64,000 nucleotides of DNA from Scatophagus argus (lineage: Eukaryota > Chordata > Actinopteri > Scatophagidae). Both the position numbers and the translations under genes were made by a program. Where the stretch lies: assembly GCF_020382885.2 (NCBI RefSeq), contig NC_058513.1:13231641-13295640 (forward strand), read 5' to 3'. Positions 1 to 13,058 of the stretch are shown here, in pieces. The stretch's first letter is position 1. Each line of letters opens with the position of its first letter. A model generated the notes under the pieces. That model made no database searches and was not told the origin of the DNA. It saw nothing but the letters and a program-made list of their open reading frames with translations.

Positions 1-2014
1 TCCACAGAGGAAACAAATCTGGAGTAACACAAGCAGACACTGAGGTCTCATTTATCCGGCTTATTGAAAGGGACACATGCTAGTCTCGAAATCTCAAGGG
101 TCACGTTGGAAGTTTCCACAGCAGGAAGCACAGAGATGACTAATTAGGGCGAGAGATGTGACGGGAACAGAAAAATATAAGCATCCTCACCCACACACAT
201 ACGACTTGTCAACAGTGAATCCAATTCACGATCCTAACCTTGATGATTTTAGATGGTGATCGATCTTGAAGGCATCATCGTCGATCAGAGATTGTGATAT
301 TCATGTCTTCTTACTTCTTCCCCATACAGACTTCAGTTGGGCGGGCCACCCAGCTATATTAACAGCCACCAAAGTATATTTGGTGACCTATTTGAGAGAT
401 CAATGCCATCTGCAATCGATTAATATCCGACAATCTCTCCTCACTCTCTCACCTTCTGCTGCGCAAATGGAAATGCACGTGAAAAAAGTAGGTTGTCCAT
501 AAACGCTAAAATAAGATGAAACATTAAGAAGGAAGTAATGCAAAATATTCTGTTCTAACACCATCAAGCCCTAATCCAATATGTTCCTGGAATATGCAGC
601 AGAATCGAACATCTCATGCTGAAACAATGACAAATTAAATGCCACAAGTGTGTGAGACTGTCTGGGTGAAGTATGTTCCTTCACATGTGTTTTCAGTGCC
701 ATCATTACTGAGGACATCTGCCCAACGCATCTTTAATCATGTCCCTGCCAAAAGAAACAATCATCCTCTTCTTTCACCCCCTCTGTGTGCTTATGAGCGA
801 TAGCATTAGCAATTCCCAAAACCCCCACTGTATCTGCTACCTGAAAGTGATGTTATGTTGGATGTGTACTCCTAACTCACTAACAAGCACACTCTCAGGA
901 GTCAGGGAGTGGCTAATTAGACTTCTTTCCTAAGTCCAAAAAGGCACATTTTATGTCCCAGTCAATGCATGGACAGTTCAGCTGGCTGACACAATTTGCA
1001 TGTCCCTAGCTAATGGCGTCTGTTGACATGGCTCCAGGAGGACAGGAGGGGAAAAAAAAAAAGAAAGAAAGAAGATAAGTCACGCCACCGCTGAAATGGG
1101 AGGGTGGACAGCATGGGATGGCAGAGCTGACAAACAGAAAGCACCCTCAGTTTTCATCAGTGTAACTTTTGGCCATTCTGCGATCGCCCTCCTGCATGCC
1201 AAGCAGAGAGTATCGAAAGCTGAGGGGAGGGCTGAACAAAAGAGCAAGTAAAAGCATGGTAAAAGCAAGTGGCCGAGCTCTGCGTCCAATGTCTGTATTC
1301 ACAGACACACTCGACAGACGGGAGTGGGAACAAGGTTGTGGTTCGTGTGGGAAGGGCACTGATAAAAAAGCTCAGACTGGTGTAATAAATCATGTCAGTG
1401 ATGCATAAACACATTCATGAGGCAGTGAGATGAAAGGAAGTGGATAATACTTGTTTCTGACTTCCAACAGTGAGTAGATGAGGCCAGATTAAGGTGAAAG
1501 TCAACCAGAATGCAGAGAAAGCTATGAAAGCTTTTTTTGTTGTTTTTTTAAGTTTTATTTAGATTTATTTTGACCCTATTTTTCTGACTTTTCTTTGTCA
1601 GTTTCATATTTACTGAATCATGAAAGTGATTGTTGAAAGTGAAAGTCTCACAATCTGCTGGTTAAGTCTAAGCTTCTTACAACAGTGCAGCTTGGGTTTG
1701 CTGAAGTAACTTTGGTCAACACTTTCAGCTCTTATGTTTGAGAGGTAAGACTGTGCAGAAAGACTGCTTGAATTATTAAGAACAGGCCGTTTATACTGAC
1801 TTCCAGCCTTTCAAAGTCTATTATTAAATGGATTATATTTCTACTTTTGTTAACAATTTTTGATTCAGGCATAAACGAGGCAAAGCTAATTGTAACTACC
1901 TTATGTACCATTGGGAGGTTAAAACAATAACAGTATGTCAGAGTATTTCAGTTACCGGTAATCACATATTTTCTACATACAATCTTAAATTATATCCAAT
2001 ATATAAAAGAAGTG

Positions 2015-2090
2015 GAGCCAAAAGAACAGTATTTGCCCCTGAAATGTAGTGGAGTAGAAGTATAAAGTAACAAATCATATTAAATGGATA
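2015..2090. mobile_element. fragment of CAGTGGTGGAA-family DNA transposon
   Basis: The stretch matches the interior shared by other copies in this window: a 'gaaatgtagtggagtag' block followed by 'aagtataaagtaac'. Neither terminus is visible, so this is only an internal fragment. The family assignment rests on likeness to the copies at 10.8, 26.9, 28.5 and 44.8 kb and on memory of common teleost repeats. Confidence 0.4.
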
Positions 2091-2229
2091 CAATGTGATT
2101 CAACAATAGGTTACAACACAACTCTGAAGACAACCCAATCCTAGCGCAAGACTGAGCTAAATCCAGAGACCCACTCTTATCTGAATTTCTATCAGCTGCA
2201 ATATAATTTCATGCACAAAGTCAATCATC

Positions 2230-2506
2230 TTTGAGACGCTCCTCCTGCTGTTTTGGAGGCTGTCCTGGCACCCTCAGTGGGCAATTGGCTGACATGGGAG
2301 GCTCATCAGCTGATTAAGCTCACGCAGGCTGTTAGGCTATAAAAGATGGGCCCATGGGTTCACTGTCTGGCAGCTGGCATCTGCTCTGCATTATCATCTT
2401 TTGGTTTGTTTTGACTTAAATATTAATAAACATTTCTTGTTTTATGTAAAATCTCTTTCACGGACTCTCTACTTGTCACATTCCCTGGGCCAATCTGTGA
2501 CAATCT
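2230..2506 (+). mobile_element. possible solo-LTR-like remnant (fossil)
   Basis: A CTATAAAAG TATA box (near 2338), an AATAAA signal (near 2424) and a terminal segment holding TTGTCACA and TGTGACAA in inverted orientation occur in the order expected of the U3, R and U5 parts of a retroviral-type LTR. No internal coding region is attached. The left end is not defined. It could equally be an unrelated promoter-like sequence. Age cannot be set without a second copy. Confidence 0.3.
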
Positions 2507-2987
2507 GCTCTCCTACGGCAAAAAACACAAGTCTTGAAAAAGTAAATGATTCTGCTTTCAAAATCCAGACAAAAGTATTTAGTGGTGTTAAGTTTCTCCA
2601 CGTACTCTTCTGATATCCTCTTCTATTAAAATGCATTTTGTCTCATTTACTTTGATGTTGTCTGACTCAGATTCCCTGAGAGAAGCACTCGTCTGGAGAC
2701 TGAAGTACAAAAACTTGACTAGTTACAGCATTTCAGAGAGGTTTGCGATGCATGCGTCTACTTCTGACTGAGCTTTAGTCCTCAGCTTCAATCACTCTGT
2801 GCTCTGATCATTTCATTTTTCTCCTGAAACTGTTCCCAAGTGGTTTTAGAAAACAAAGAGTTTAGCTCAGATACAGGGGTTAACTACTCAAATAAAACCC
2901 TCCGCTGCCACCTGCTGGACAACAGCATCAAGTCTTCTTCAATGATCTGCTATTCCACAAACTCATTACTATTATTATAATTTCCTC

Positions 2988-2993
2988 TTTAAT
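2988..2993 (-). other. candidate ascc1 poly(A) signal
   Basis: ATTAAA on the minus strand lies about 36 bases past the ascc1 stop codon. If used, the 3' UTR is very short. No transcript evidence is available. Confidence 0.35.
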
Positions 2994-3028
2994 TTCCCAC
3001 CTCAGAATACGCTCAGTCAAGGTGATTC

Positions 3029-6000
3029 TCACTGGAAGGTGATGCTCCCTGCAGAGGTGTAGTAACCTGTACAATCAGCCGAATATCTCTGGGACAACAG
3101 GACGGTATTCAGCTCAAACTCTCCAAAATGATGAGCGCCAAATTTCTGCAATGAAAACAGCAAAAGAATGTAATAAAAACCTCAGCAAAAACATTGGTAT
3201 AGATTATTTTGCATCACAATGAATCCACATCCCCAATAACAAAGCACTTAATAATTCAGAAAAGTTAGCTGTCAGTCACAAACATGGTGTTACCATGGTT
3301 ATGGCCAAACCAACACTTCACTAAGCACTCGCTGTCATTTTCATAGAAAAAAAGGTCAAGGAGGTTGTTATTTAAACAAAGACCAGAGAGGGAAGGAAGG
3401 AGTTTTTTAATATGCAGTTTCATCTGTCACATTTCATTTGTCACTCAAAGAAACTACATCTAAATATTACATTTATTCCACCAAAACTCTCCTCTTTGTG
3501 CCACATATGCAGATTCTTTTTTCTCATAAGTAACAGCTTTAATCAATACAATCTTTAGCTTAAAACATTTTTAGCACCCTACGCTTAAGTATTTGTAGTT
3601 AAATGTTAGTTTAACTACAAATACTGTCTAGTTAAAAAAAAAAAATCATAATTCTGAGTTTTTATGTTCTTGAAGATAAGTCTTAAATGACCAGGATGTA
3701 ACTAGTTTGTGACCTACATCAAAGAACATTTGTCTTACAATTTTTATTGGAATCACATGCAGTGTTGTTGTTCATAATGTAAGAGGTCAATCAGTTCCAC
3801 CCACAGGTGGCTAAATGTCTAATTATTGTAATTATTATTATTCTTGTTATTGTAGCTTTTCTGGGAACATAATCATTCAGTACCAGCCTGAAATCATAAC
3901 ATCTTTTGCTTGTTACTTGTTGATGGCACTGAGTCTGTCCCTGAAAAGAACCTGATTATCCTGTTCCTCCCATAAGACCGAAATGTCTCTATTTTAAAAC
4001 CCATTAAAATAGCAAGTTTTAACGTCCCAATGAGATTCCAAACGCTGTGGGAGTGTCAGCCACAGTTGAATTTGCAGATAGTGTTGCATCAGTGCAGGCG
4101 CCTAAATACACTGATCATGAGCTTGCTCATTTCCACATCTTATAGTAGAATTATTTTTCAAATTGTAACCAAAAATGATAAGAAAAAGGGTATGAAGCTG
4201 ACTTGAAATGTATTGAACAAAATTTTAAACAGGCCTATATTTGTGTTTTTCACTGAGATTATTGCTAAAAACAGCTAAAAAATCCTCATGTGTGAGCACA
4301 AGCCTGAATGTTTGCAGCTCAGCAGTATTCAAAAGGGACAGACAGGAGTAAATTTCCTCTAACCTGTAATATGTTTCTGGCATCAAAAGCCTCTCTTTCA
4401 CTCATGGTTTGTCTTCCTGGGCCGTCCCTGTCTTCAACTGGAAAAACACCAGAGTGACAAAGTGATGTGAATATAGTTAATCCTTTGAGCAAAGAAACAT
4501 GTTCACAGGGTGCTTAAGTTGACAATAAAGGTCCTTTAGTTTGTGAAACAGAGACTAGTGAAAAGAAAAAAAACACTGTATTGTAATAGGATTCATCTGC
4601 ATGCTGGCAAACATTGTCAGCAGTGACACAGCCCCTCACTTGTGCTGTGTTGTTGGTCAGCTCAGTACAAATTAGAGAACTGGGGCTGGACTTTATCCAC
4701 GGCTAAAATGAATGAAGCCATTGTCAGAGCACTTGCAAAACACGCTGCTTGGTGCACGTAAACAGAGCTGTGGCCAAACAGAAAACTAGCTGCCTCATGA
4801 TTATATTCTGAAATTTGTTGTTGGAATTGTTCAAGTTTCAGCTTTGTCGGCACTGCAGTTCAGGTCTGAGCCAAAAGATAAGGAGGGGACATTGGCAAAC
4901 AGGATAAGGGCATGAGCTACCAATGTGCTGCTTAGCACACCATATGTGTGTAATGTCTTTACCTGTGGAATCCTTCCTGAACAGAGTGTTCATCACGGTG
5001 CCGTGCAGCTTCACTCTGTCCCACTCTTTGACCATCAGTCCTGCTGACACAAAGTGCTCCACCAGCCGGTCCGCAATCACCTGCAACCTGAAGACCAGCG
5101 ACGTTTAAAAAGATTTCATCAGAGTAAAAACTTTTAGATTTTTAGGTGTCAGTTTTACAGATTTATTCAGTTTTTCATAAGATTTGTTACTGATCCACTC
5201 ACTTGTCAGATCTGTCTTTCACATTGACTTTGGCATACAAGACGTCCACCATGGCTGGGTCATCATTCATGTACTCTATACCTGTCACCTCTAGTGGCAG
5301 AGGTTTTCCTTCTGTGAGGTCCCTGGTGGCAGCAAAAAGCAGTTTGCAGTGAGTCACCTGGCACATCAGATTTCCAAATCAGGGTTACCATCAGAATTTA
5401 ATATTATCTTTTTTCTGTATGTTGTTTTCAGACATCAAACCTAATCTACACACACTCATTAGTTAGTGAAGAACAAGGCTGGTGTTATTCTATATTTTCC
5501 TATTGTCAAAAAATTGTATTAATAGAAATGTATTCATTTCTGAGTACTATGCAACTCACCCAGCCTATTTGTGGCCCTAAGCCCAGAGTCCCATCAATAA
5601 AAATGAAGGCCTTAATCTTTTTGGGTCACGGACATATGCTTTCATTTAAAAAAAAAAAAAAAAAGAAGCTCAATAATATACAACTACAATTAGAGCCTGT
5701 AGCTTTTAGCGAACATTAGTCAAACAGCAATAAACATTGCATTTGTTGATGACCTATTTTCTGCCTTGAATTAGGCGTGCTGGTGAGTATTTACAGCAGC
5801 AGAATGGTGTATAAGAATAAACTACAGTCTATCATTGTAATGAGGGAACATGTCTCCCAGTGCAACAGCGTGGCTGATCGATGTGTGTGTCTATGGCACA
5901 AAGGACTAAGTAACATCTGAAATTAAGTCTGTGTGTCGTTATACAGTTAAAATCTGGTGCATACCTCATGGAATTTTGACACTCTTGAAGGGCCTCACAT

Positions 6001-7040
6001 GCTTTTCTCACTTCCATGTCATTTAAAAGAGACAAGGTGCCAATTGTCAGGTGAAGCTTTGCAGGGTTTTGAAAGATGCTTTCCTCCACTCCATGATCCT
6101 ACACATCAGACAACATCGAAATGTGAATGCAAAGTTTATCAATGACATAATGTCCTGATGATCTTAAACAATACATGCCCACATGCCCATGTCATGTATA
6201 TTTACGTTTTTTTCTACAGTACCTGTGAACACTGTTGTAACACCTCTTTTTTAAATTTCAGGAATCCTTCTTGAATTTTGGGATCATTCAGAGGGAACGA
6301 CAGGAAGTGCGTGAAAGGCTGCTTTTTACGGAAACTCTCAACGAGTAGCTCAACTCGTGTGACTGCAGATGACACTGCAGCCCTATGAGAACCTGTGATG
6401 ACTGTCAGGCAAAGGAAGAAAGTCAAGAAAACATTTTGTTTCTGAGAGTACTCTCTAACATGTATTATGATGCTCTTTTTCCTCACCGACTTGACCTTCC
6501 ACTCCTTGTTTTGGGATGCTGATAGATGTCTTTGTATCAAACTCCAGACGTCTGCGTGTATCTCCTTTTTTCCCAATGATGTATCTGTAGAACAATTTAG
6601 CAGACAAAGAAACACAGGCCCTCATTATACATCTTAGAAGTAAAACACTGCATGCATTTTAAAGTTTTAGACAACTCACTTGTATAGAACACTTGGGACA
6701 TCAATGGCACACCGGAATCCTTTATCAGTCTGTTCAATGCAGTAGGAATCACAGGTTTCATCTTCTGCAAGGTATTCACTCTCTTAAAGGGTAAACCACC
6801 AACATATAAATATATTATTGCTTGCCCTTCAAGACACTGTGAAAACAGGCTGGCAGCACAGTCTTAGACTTTATACAAATAACTATAATAGATGAGAAGT
6901 TCATCCCTAACGGGAGTCAACCTACCTGGTGGTCCCGTGTAGGAGAAGTTTTCTTCTTCCTCATACTGTTCCTCTTTAATGATATTCCTTCGGTATATTC
7001 TTCCTTTTATATTGATAAGTGATGGACGTAAAACCTCCAT
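3029..7040 (-). CDS. ascc1: ASCC1, activating signal cointegrator 1 complex subunit 1
   Basis: Nine coding exons: 6926-7040, 6680-6782, 6487-6584, 6223-6401, 5965-6098, 5203-5322, 4963-5087, 4364-4437, 3029-3145. Joined they give 354 residues, close to human ASCC1, and phases agree at every junction. The protein starts MEVLRPSLINIKGR. A KH domain follows, with the GxxG loop G-K-K-G at about 77-80. Next comes the AKAP7/2H-phosphoesterase-like domain with its paired H-x-T motifs: HLT at 181-183 and HGT at 278-280. The tail, GEFELNTVLLSQRYS, is typical of the family. In mammals ASCC1 is a nuclear partner of ASCC3 and ALKBH3 in alkylation-damage signalling and transcription coactivation. Here it is divergently paired with anapc16, as in human. 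The ATG heads the conserved N-terminus. No broken residue is seen. Confidence 0.95.
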
Positions 7041-7470
7041 GTTAACTAGCTTACGTTAGCTAAACCGAAGCTAATCTAACTACATAGATAAATATTCCGA
7101 TAGCTCGCTAGCTGTTTAACTGGTGTTAATTAGCCTGTATATAGCTTTTTAAAAAACTTATTTAGCCGATGCTAGCTACTTGCTCACAGTATATTAGTTG
7201 ACGTTGACGGTTCCCTTTCCCTGCTTTACGGCACACGGTGGGGGAGCGCAATTAATGTTTAGTAGATCTACAACCGAAAATGAACGACCGTCGTGTGCAT
7301 GAACGAGGCGAGCCATCCAGTCCCTATTTGTTTAAAATCTGTCGTAAGAATGCCGTCGCATGAAACGTAAAGTGCCGTCTTTGTCGTAAACCAGTGGCAA
7401 GACATATAAACAAACAACAGAACCAATTTTGCGTATTTAAAGTCGTTATCGATTTACAAGCAAATCGACG
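7041..7470. promoter_or_regulatory. bidirectional promoter of ascc1 and anapc16 plus anapc16 non-coding exon
   Basis: The ascc1 ATG (minus) and the anapc16 coding exon (plus) face away from each other. A GTAAGT donor after position 7470, matched by an acceptor just before the ATG-bearing exon, suggests an untranslated first anapc16 exon ending at 7470. No TATA box is evident. CpGs cluster around 7210-7400, as in housekeeping promoters. Start sites are not determined. Confidence 0.55.
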
Positions 7471-7787
7471 GTAAGTTATATTGTTGGATAAATGATAGCT
7501 CTTTCCAATCTTATATCTAGTAACATGAATGGTACATGGTCTTTGCCGTCATTGGTGTCAGCAGGATAGTTAGCTCTTTTGCTAGCAGTTGAGCTAACTT
7601 GTCAGAGTGATCCTAAGGCTCGGAAATAGAAATTTAGCGTTACTAATCTTAGCTTTCGTATGATGGCTAAGGTTAACTGCTTTCGTGATTATAAAATACG
7701 ATCCCTCCATTCTGTAATTATGCCTCACAGTTTATAGCGGTGACAATTGTTGTGTTTTGTTGGTGTGTTTTTAAGTTTCTGAAGGCA

Positions 7788-9381
<1,594 letters not shown>

Positions 9382-9660
9382 ATAAAGAGATCCAGATGCC
9401 TTTGCTTAATAAAACAGCCAAACAGAAGGAGATTGTTTATTTGAGTCCATATATTATTATTCGTTCATACTTTGTTCTGATTTTATTCTATATTTAAGTG
9501 TGAAATATTACCTGGAGATACTGAATGTGAGATGTATTATTGTTTTTACCACTTTTATTATTATGTGAGCATGGTTTGCTTTTTTAAAACAACTTGTTGT
9601 ATTTTACCCAGTATACTAAAATAAAATCCTGTTGACATAAATCTCCTTGTTATATAATAA
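9382..9660 (+). other. anapc16 3' UTR and poly(A) signal
   Basis: Several AATAAA hexamers follow the stop. The one at 9620-9625, in an AT-rich setting, is the likeliest distal signal. Others overlap or closely follow the stop, at about 9381 and 9407. Confidence 0.55.
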
Positions 9661-10788
9661 TGATGAACCGATCAAAATTTTGTAACTTTTAGGCTGATTA
9701 AAGTGTTTTTCCAGTCCACTCTGCTCTTAGCCTCAGCGTTAAGGGAAAGGATATTTTAAGTAATGTAATAAATCCCTTGAAGTGAGGCATTGTATTTCTA
9801 CATGGCTGCCCTGTAACTCATAAATCTCAAAACCTGCTGCCTTCTCAGTCTGACTTCTCTGTGGGATTTCATAGCTGCTCGCTCCAAGTGCTGTTGGAGC
9901 GAAACAAAGAGGGCATGCAAATAAAGTCCTACTTGGACATTCCTTGGGTCAGTTGCTGTTTGTTCGCTTCTCTGTATATTTGGCCTAAACCTCTGTGCTG
10001 ATCTGTATTTTGTTGTAGATAAGCAGCTAAATCTTTGTGCTGCTTTTTGTTGTCTGTTGCCAGAACGTCCCGTTTTCGTGTGACTTGAGTAGCCTTAAGT
10101 CTGACATATTTTTGGCTGTGTCACCTATCTGCTGTGGAGATGTGGGGACCTTGTTGTTTTGCTCAGCGAGCAGATGTTTTCAAACTAATGAGGGGTGGGA
10201 ACGTACAGAATGTGCTGTTCTGAGTGTAAATGTCTAAGGACGGCCCTGAACGTCACAGGACACACCTACCTGGAGCCTAATTCTTCTTTTCAGGGTTCAA
10301 AAGTTTATTTTACCACACGCTTTCTAGGAATTCACATAAAGTTGTTTTCTCAACGTTGAAACTGCTGTCTGTTTTTACACGAGCTCTAAACAACATTCTT
10401 TGTATGTGACAAAAGAAACTTTCTTTTGATTCTTAATTCACAACATCCCCCTCAGAACATACTGTGCCTACACGTGTTTATGTCTTTCACTTCCTCCCTG
10501 ATATCAAGTACAGTCCGTCCCCCTCACGTGTAGCAATGCAGTGTATGTCTGGCTGCTTTCCAAAAACATTTCTTTGAGCAAACATTGAGGGTGTCATGTA
10601 CAGTATAGTTGTTTTTTTTCCTTTTCCATCTTTTATACCACAGGTGTAACAAATTAACTTTTACTACCATGCAGCAATATTTGTTCCCTAAAGCACTTTG
10701 ACAGCACCAAAACATATTTTGTGACCGTAATAAATGTTTATAAGATGTAATTGAATCATAGTGTGTCAGTGAACCTCCTGGTGCAATC
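9661..10788. other. intergenic DNA upstream of ddit4, no gene seen
   Basis: No coding exon is recognised. CACGTG-type E-box sequences occur near 10465 and 10526. They may belong to distal ddit4 regulation, but single short motifs prove little. Confidence 0.4.
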
Positions 10789-11250
10789 CTGTTGGTGATG
10801 GATTAAGTATTCAGATCTTTACTTAAGTAAAAGTATCGATACCACATTGTAGAAATGCTCCTTTGCAAGATAAAGTGAAAATACCACTGATGTAAAAGTA
10901 CATGAGTATAATCAGAATTGTGTTAAAAGTTAAAGCTCTCTGTAGTGAAATGAACCTTTGACTGTTATACTATTAGATATTAGTTTCCTGTGGTTTGTTG
11001 TACTGAATGTACTTGATATTATTTTCATTATGGACTCATCTGCTGTTTTTTCCATTGAATGATAAATTGTTTGGCTTGAAAAACTTTTGAAACTAATTTC
11101 AATGAGTTTCTTTTGTCCATCCAATAGTCCAAAATTCAAAGTTATTAAAAATGAATTACAATTATCAAAATAATCTTTGCATTTAAAAAGCTAAACATAA
11201 ATTTGCAGTACAATACTGCAGTAAATACGTTTAGTTACTTTCTACCACTG
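10789..11250. mobile_element. non-autonomous DNA transposon, CAGTGGTGGAA family (likely hAT)
   Basis: The left end is worn (ttggtgatggattaag) and is followed by 'ttacttaagtaaaagtat'. The right end reads 'agttactttctaccactg', the inverted complement of the left terminus seen in better copies. The interior is AT-rich and non-coding; open frames inside it are chance. Superfamily assignment to hAT is inference from the CAG-type ends and a possible 8-bp target duplication in the 26.9-kb copy. Confidence 0.65.
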
Positions 11251-11432
11251 TTCCTGTTGCTGTGCACGTTTTCATTTTTGTTCCATTTGTGGACGAATGC
11301 AGGAACGTGTGTTGTACCTTTTGATGAATAACACATCTATCTGAACTTAACCTTGTACCAGGCTGGTGTGTTCTGCTGCAAATTGTGTTGATAAGCAGAT
11401 CTTTGCATCTTTGTGTGGCAGATGAAAAATTC

Positions 11433-11466
11433 TGATGTAATGGTTGAGCAAAACAGATGACGTAAT
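11433..11466 (+). promoter_or_regulatory. two ATF4/CREB-like sites upstream of ddit4
   Basis: TGATGTAAT at 11433-11441 fits the C/EBP-ATF response element TGATGNAAN. TGACGTAAT at 11458-11466 is a CRE/ATF-type site. They lie 17 bases apart and about 370-400 bases upstream of the ddit4 TATA box. Mammalian DDIT4 is a known ATF4 target, so the position is sensible. Binding is not shown. Confidence 0.5.
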
Positions 11467-11679
11467 GTGTTCTGCAACACTGAACCAGCTGAGGCCTGCC
11501 TGCGTGGACCTGCTGGACTTGTCCGCTCTCAGTGATAGAAATGCACATAGAGCACAAACATTTATTTATGCTTGCAAAAAAAAAACATTAAACAAAGAAA
11601 TACAATATGATCCTTGCAAGGCCAGGCAAGTCCCTGTACATTTCCATAACACTGGGGTCTGCTATTCATCACTCCAGCC

Positions 11680-11725
11680 CCCCCCAATCCTCCTCCTCCT
11701 CTTCCTCCTCCCCCTCCTCCTGTTT
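11680..11725 (+). repeat. pyrimidine tract (C/CTC-rich)
   Basis: A nearly pure polypyrimidine run (C run followed by repeated TCC units) lies about 110 bases upstream of the ddit4 TATA box. Such tracts bind Sp/KLF or hnRNP-K-type factors and can form triplex DNA. No function is shown here. Confidence 0.5.
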
Positions 11726-11790
11726 GTCTTCCTTCTCTGCTGGCATGTTACCAGGCAAGATATGGCGCAGATGGCGTGCCTCCCTTTCTG

Positions 11791-11839
11791 ATTGGCTGGC
11801 TGGTTGTGGGTGGGTGTGGCCTAACAGCCCCTATATAAA
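11791..11839 (+). promoter_or_regulatory. ddit4 core promoter: inverted CCAAT, GT box, TATA
   Basis: ATTGG (inverted CCAAT) at 11791-11795, a GGGTGGGTGTGG GT/KLF box at about 11808-11819 and TATATAAA at 11832-11839 are stacked in canonical order. Transcription should start at about 11862-11870. Confidence 0.75.
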
Positions 11840-11875
11840 CATTGTTGCAGGATAAACCGCAGAGTTTGGCAGCTG

Positions 11876-12220
11876 ATGCTAGGGGTGTTTGTCGGTGTTG
11901 AAGTAACTAGTTGGCTGTTTTTGCAGACAATAACGATTCAAAGAACTATTTTAAACATCGACAGCGGACTTAAACAGCGACATTTTTCGATTAAGTTGTA
12001 AGTATTCTTTTACGACTGCCTTTTTTGTTCGCGTTGTAGCTAATTTCAACAGTTGTACAGCTGCTAGAAAACAACAATGTTCTTCCTGCAAACTTGTTCA
12101 TACATTCCTTAGAAAGGCATACCTTAAAACTTCTGATTTTATGTTTAATTTACCTGTTAACTACTGTCGTTTATTTCGATTTTGAGTGCTTATCTGTTGT
12201 TTTTCCTCCTGAACAGCTGA
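11876..12220 (+). CDS. upstream ORF in the ddit4 5' leader
   Basis: An ATG at 11876-11878 lies about 10 bases downstream of the predicted start site. It reads 122 bases to the exon end at 11997 and, after splicing to 12217, ends at TGA 12218-12220, giving 41 residues (MLGVFVGVEVTSWLF...). It ends 45 bases before the main ATG, so the two frames do not overlap. Position -3 is C, a weak context, so leaky scanning is expected. Translation is inference. Confidence 0.45.
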
Positions 12221-12265
12221 CCACAGGAGCAACTGATACTGTTGAATACTGCATAAAGGACAACC

Positions 12266-13058
12266 ATGCCTACTCTCTCTGCGTCCACTGATATCGGCAG
12301 TTTACCCCCTTCTCCAGTGGACAACAGTCCCAGGAGGCTGTCGTGGGGCAAACTGGTGCAAAGACTGACTGATTTCAGCACATCTACAAACAGCAACAGC
12401 AGCAGCAGCATTGAGTCGAGGTCCAACAACGGCAGCAGGAGTGATCTCTCAGACTCAGGTAAATAACACTGTAGACATCCTTAACACTGCATTAGAGGTA
12501 ATTAGATTTTAATCTTTATGCACAGTTCCAGTTTGAACTCATAGTGTGTCTTCATCAGGGTCAGATATCTCCAGTGACCTGTCTCCGTCTAATGAAGACC
12601 TGTTCTATGATCCCATGGAGGAGACCATCCTGAAAGAAGTCGTGGAGCTTATTGCACGAAGCCTGAGAGAAGCCAAAGACTCAGACTGCGCCCTACGATG
12701 TACCAAACTTCTCATCCCGGAGAAACTTCTGGAGCACATCGGACAGGAGCTCCTTCACTTGGCAGCTAGCGAGCCCTGCGGTTTGAGAGGGGCTCTCATT
12801 GACCTCTGTGTGGAGCAAGGGGGCATCTGTGAGAGCATGGCGCAGCTGTCTGTGGACCCTTACCTTGTACCCACCTTTCAGCTGACTCTGGTGCTGAGGC
12901 TAGAATCCGGTGGGCTGTGGCCCAAAATCCAAGAACTCTTTAGCACAAAGTCTCCTTCTGCTCCAGCAGTGAGACAAGCAATTAAACTCAGCACTGGTTT
13001 CCGTTTGATCAAAAAGAAACTGTATTGTTCTGAGGAACTTCTCGTTGAGGAATGTTGA
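12266..13058 (+). CDS. ddit4: DDIT4 (REDD1), stress-induced mTORC1 inhibitor
   Basis: Coding exons 12266-12458 and 12559-13058 join in phase to 230 residues (human 232). An untranslated first exon runs from about 11865 to 11997, with the 5' UTR intron at 11998-12216. The first 90 or so residues are serine-rich and probably disordered. The folded RTP801 C-terminal domain begins near EDLFYDPMEETILKEVVEL and ends KLYCSEELLVEEC, with the family block STGFRLIKKKLY near the end. DDIT4 acts in the cytosol to release TSC2 and shut down mTORC1 during hypoxia, DNA damage, glucocorticoid or ER stress. The start ATG has A at -3. The promoter has a TATA box and ATF4-like sites. No damage is seen. The gene is convergent with dnajb12. 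Confidence 0.96.

Larger units (their letters stand above)
1..3028. other. left flank, no gene recognised
   Basis: I find no exon with credible splice sites and a recognisable product here; the short ORFs show no family motif. Part of the sequence is complex rather than simple repeat, notably around 900-1300, with a palindromic CTAATTAG homeodomain-type site near 912 and a POU octamer ATTTGCAT at 994-1001. A fragment of the CAGTGGTGGAA transposon family lies near 2015-2090 and an LTR-like remnant near 2230-2506. The last stretch before 3028 is the short 3' UTR of ascc1. Confidence 0.5.

Noticed and set aside
11444-11791. 115-codon plus-strand frame upstream of ddit4
   Set aside because: It runs through the pyrimidine tract and the core promoter; its Leu/Pro-rich tail is just the tract translated.
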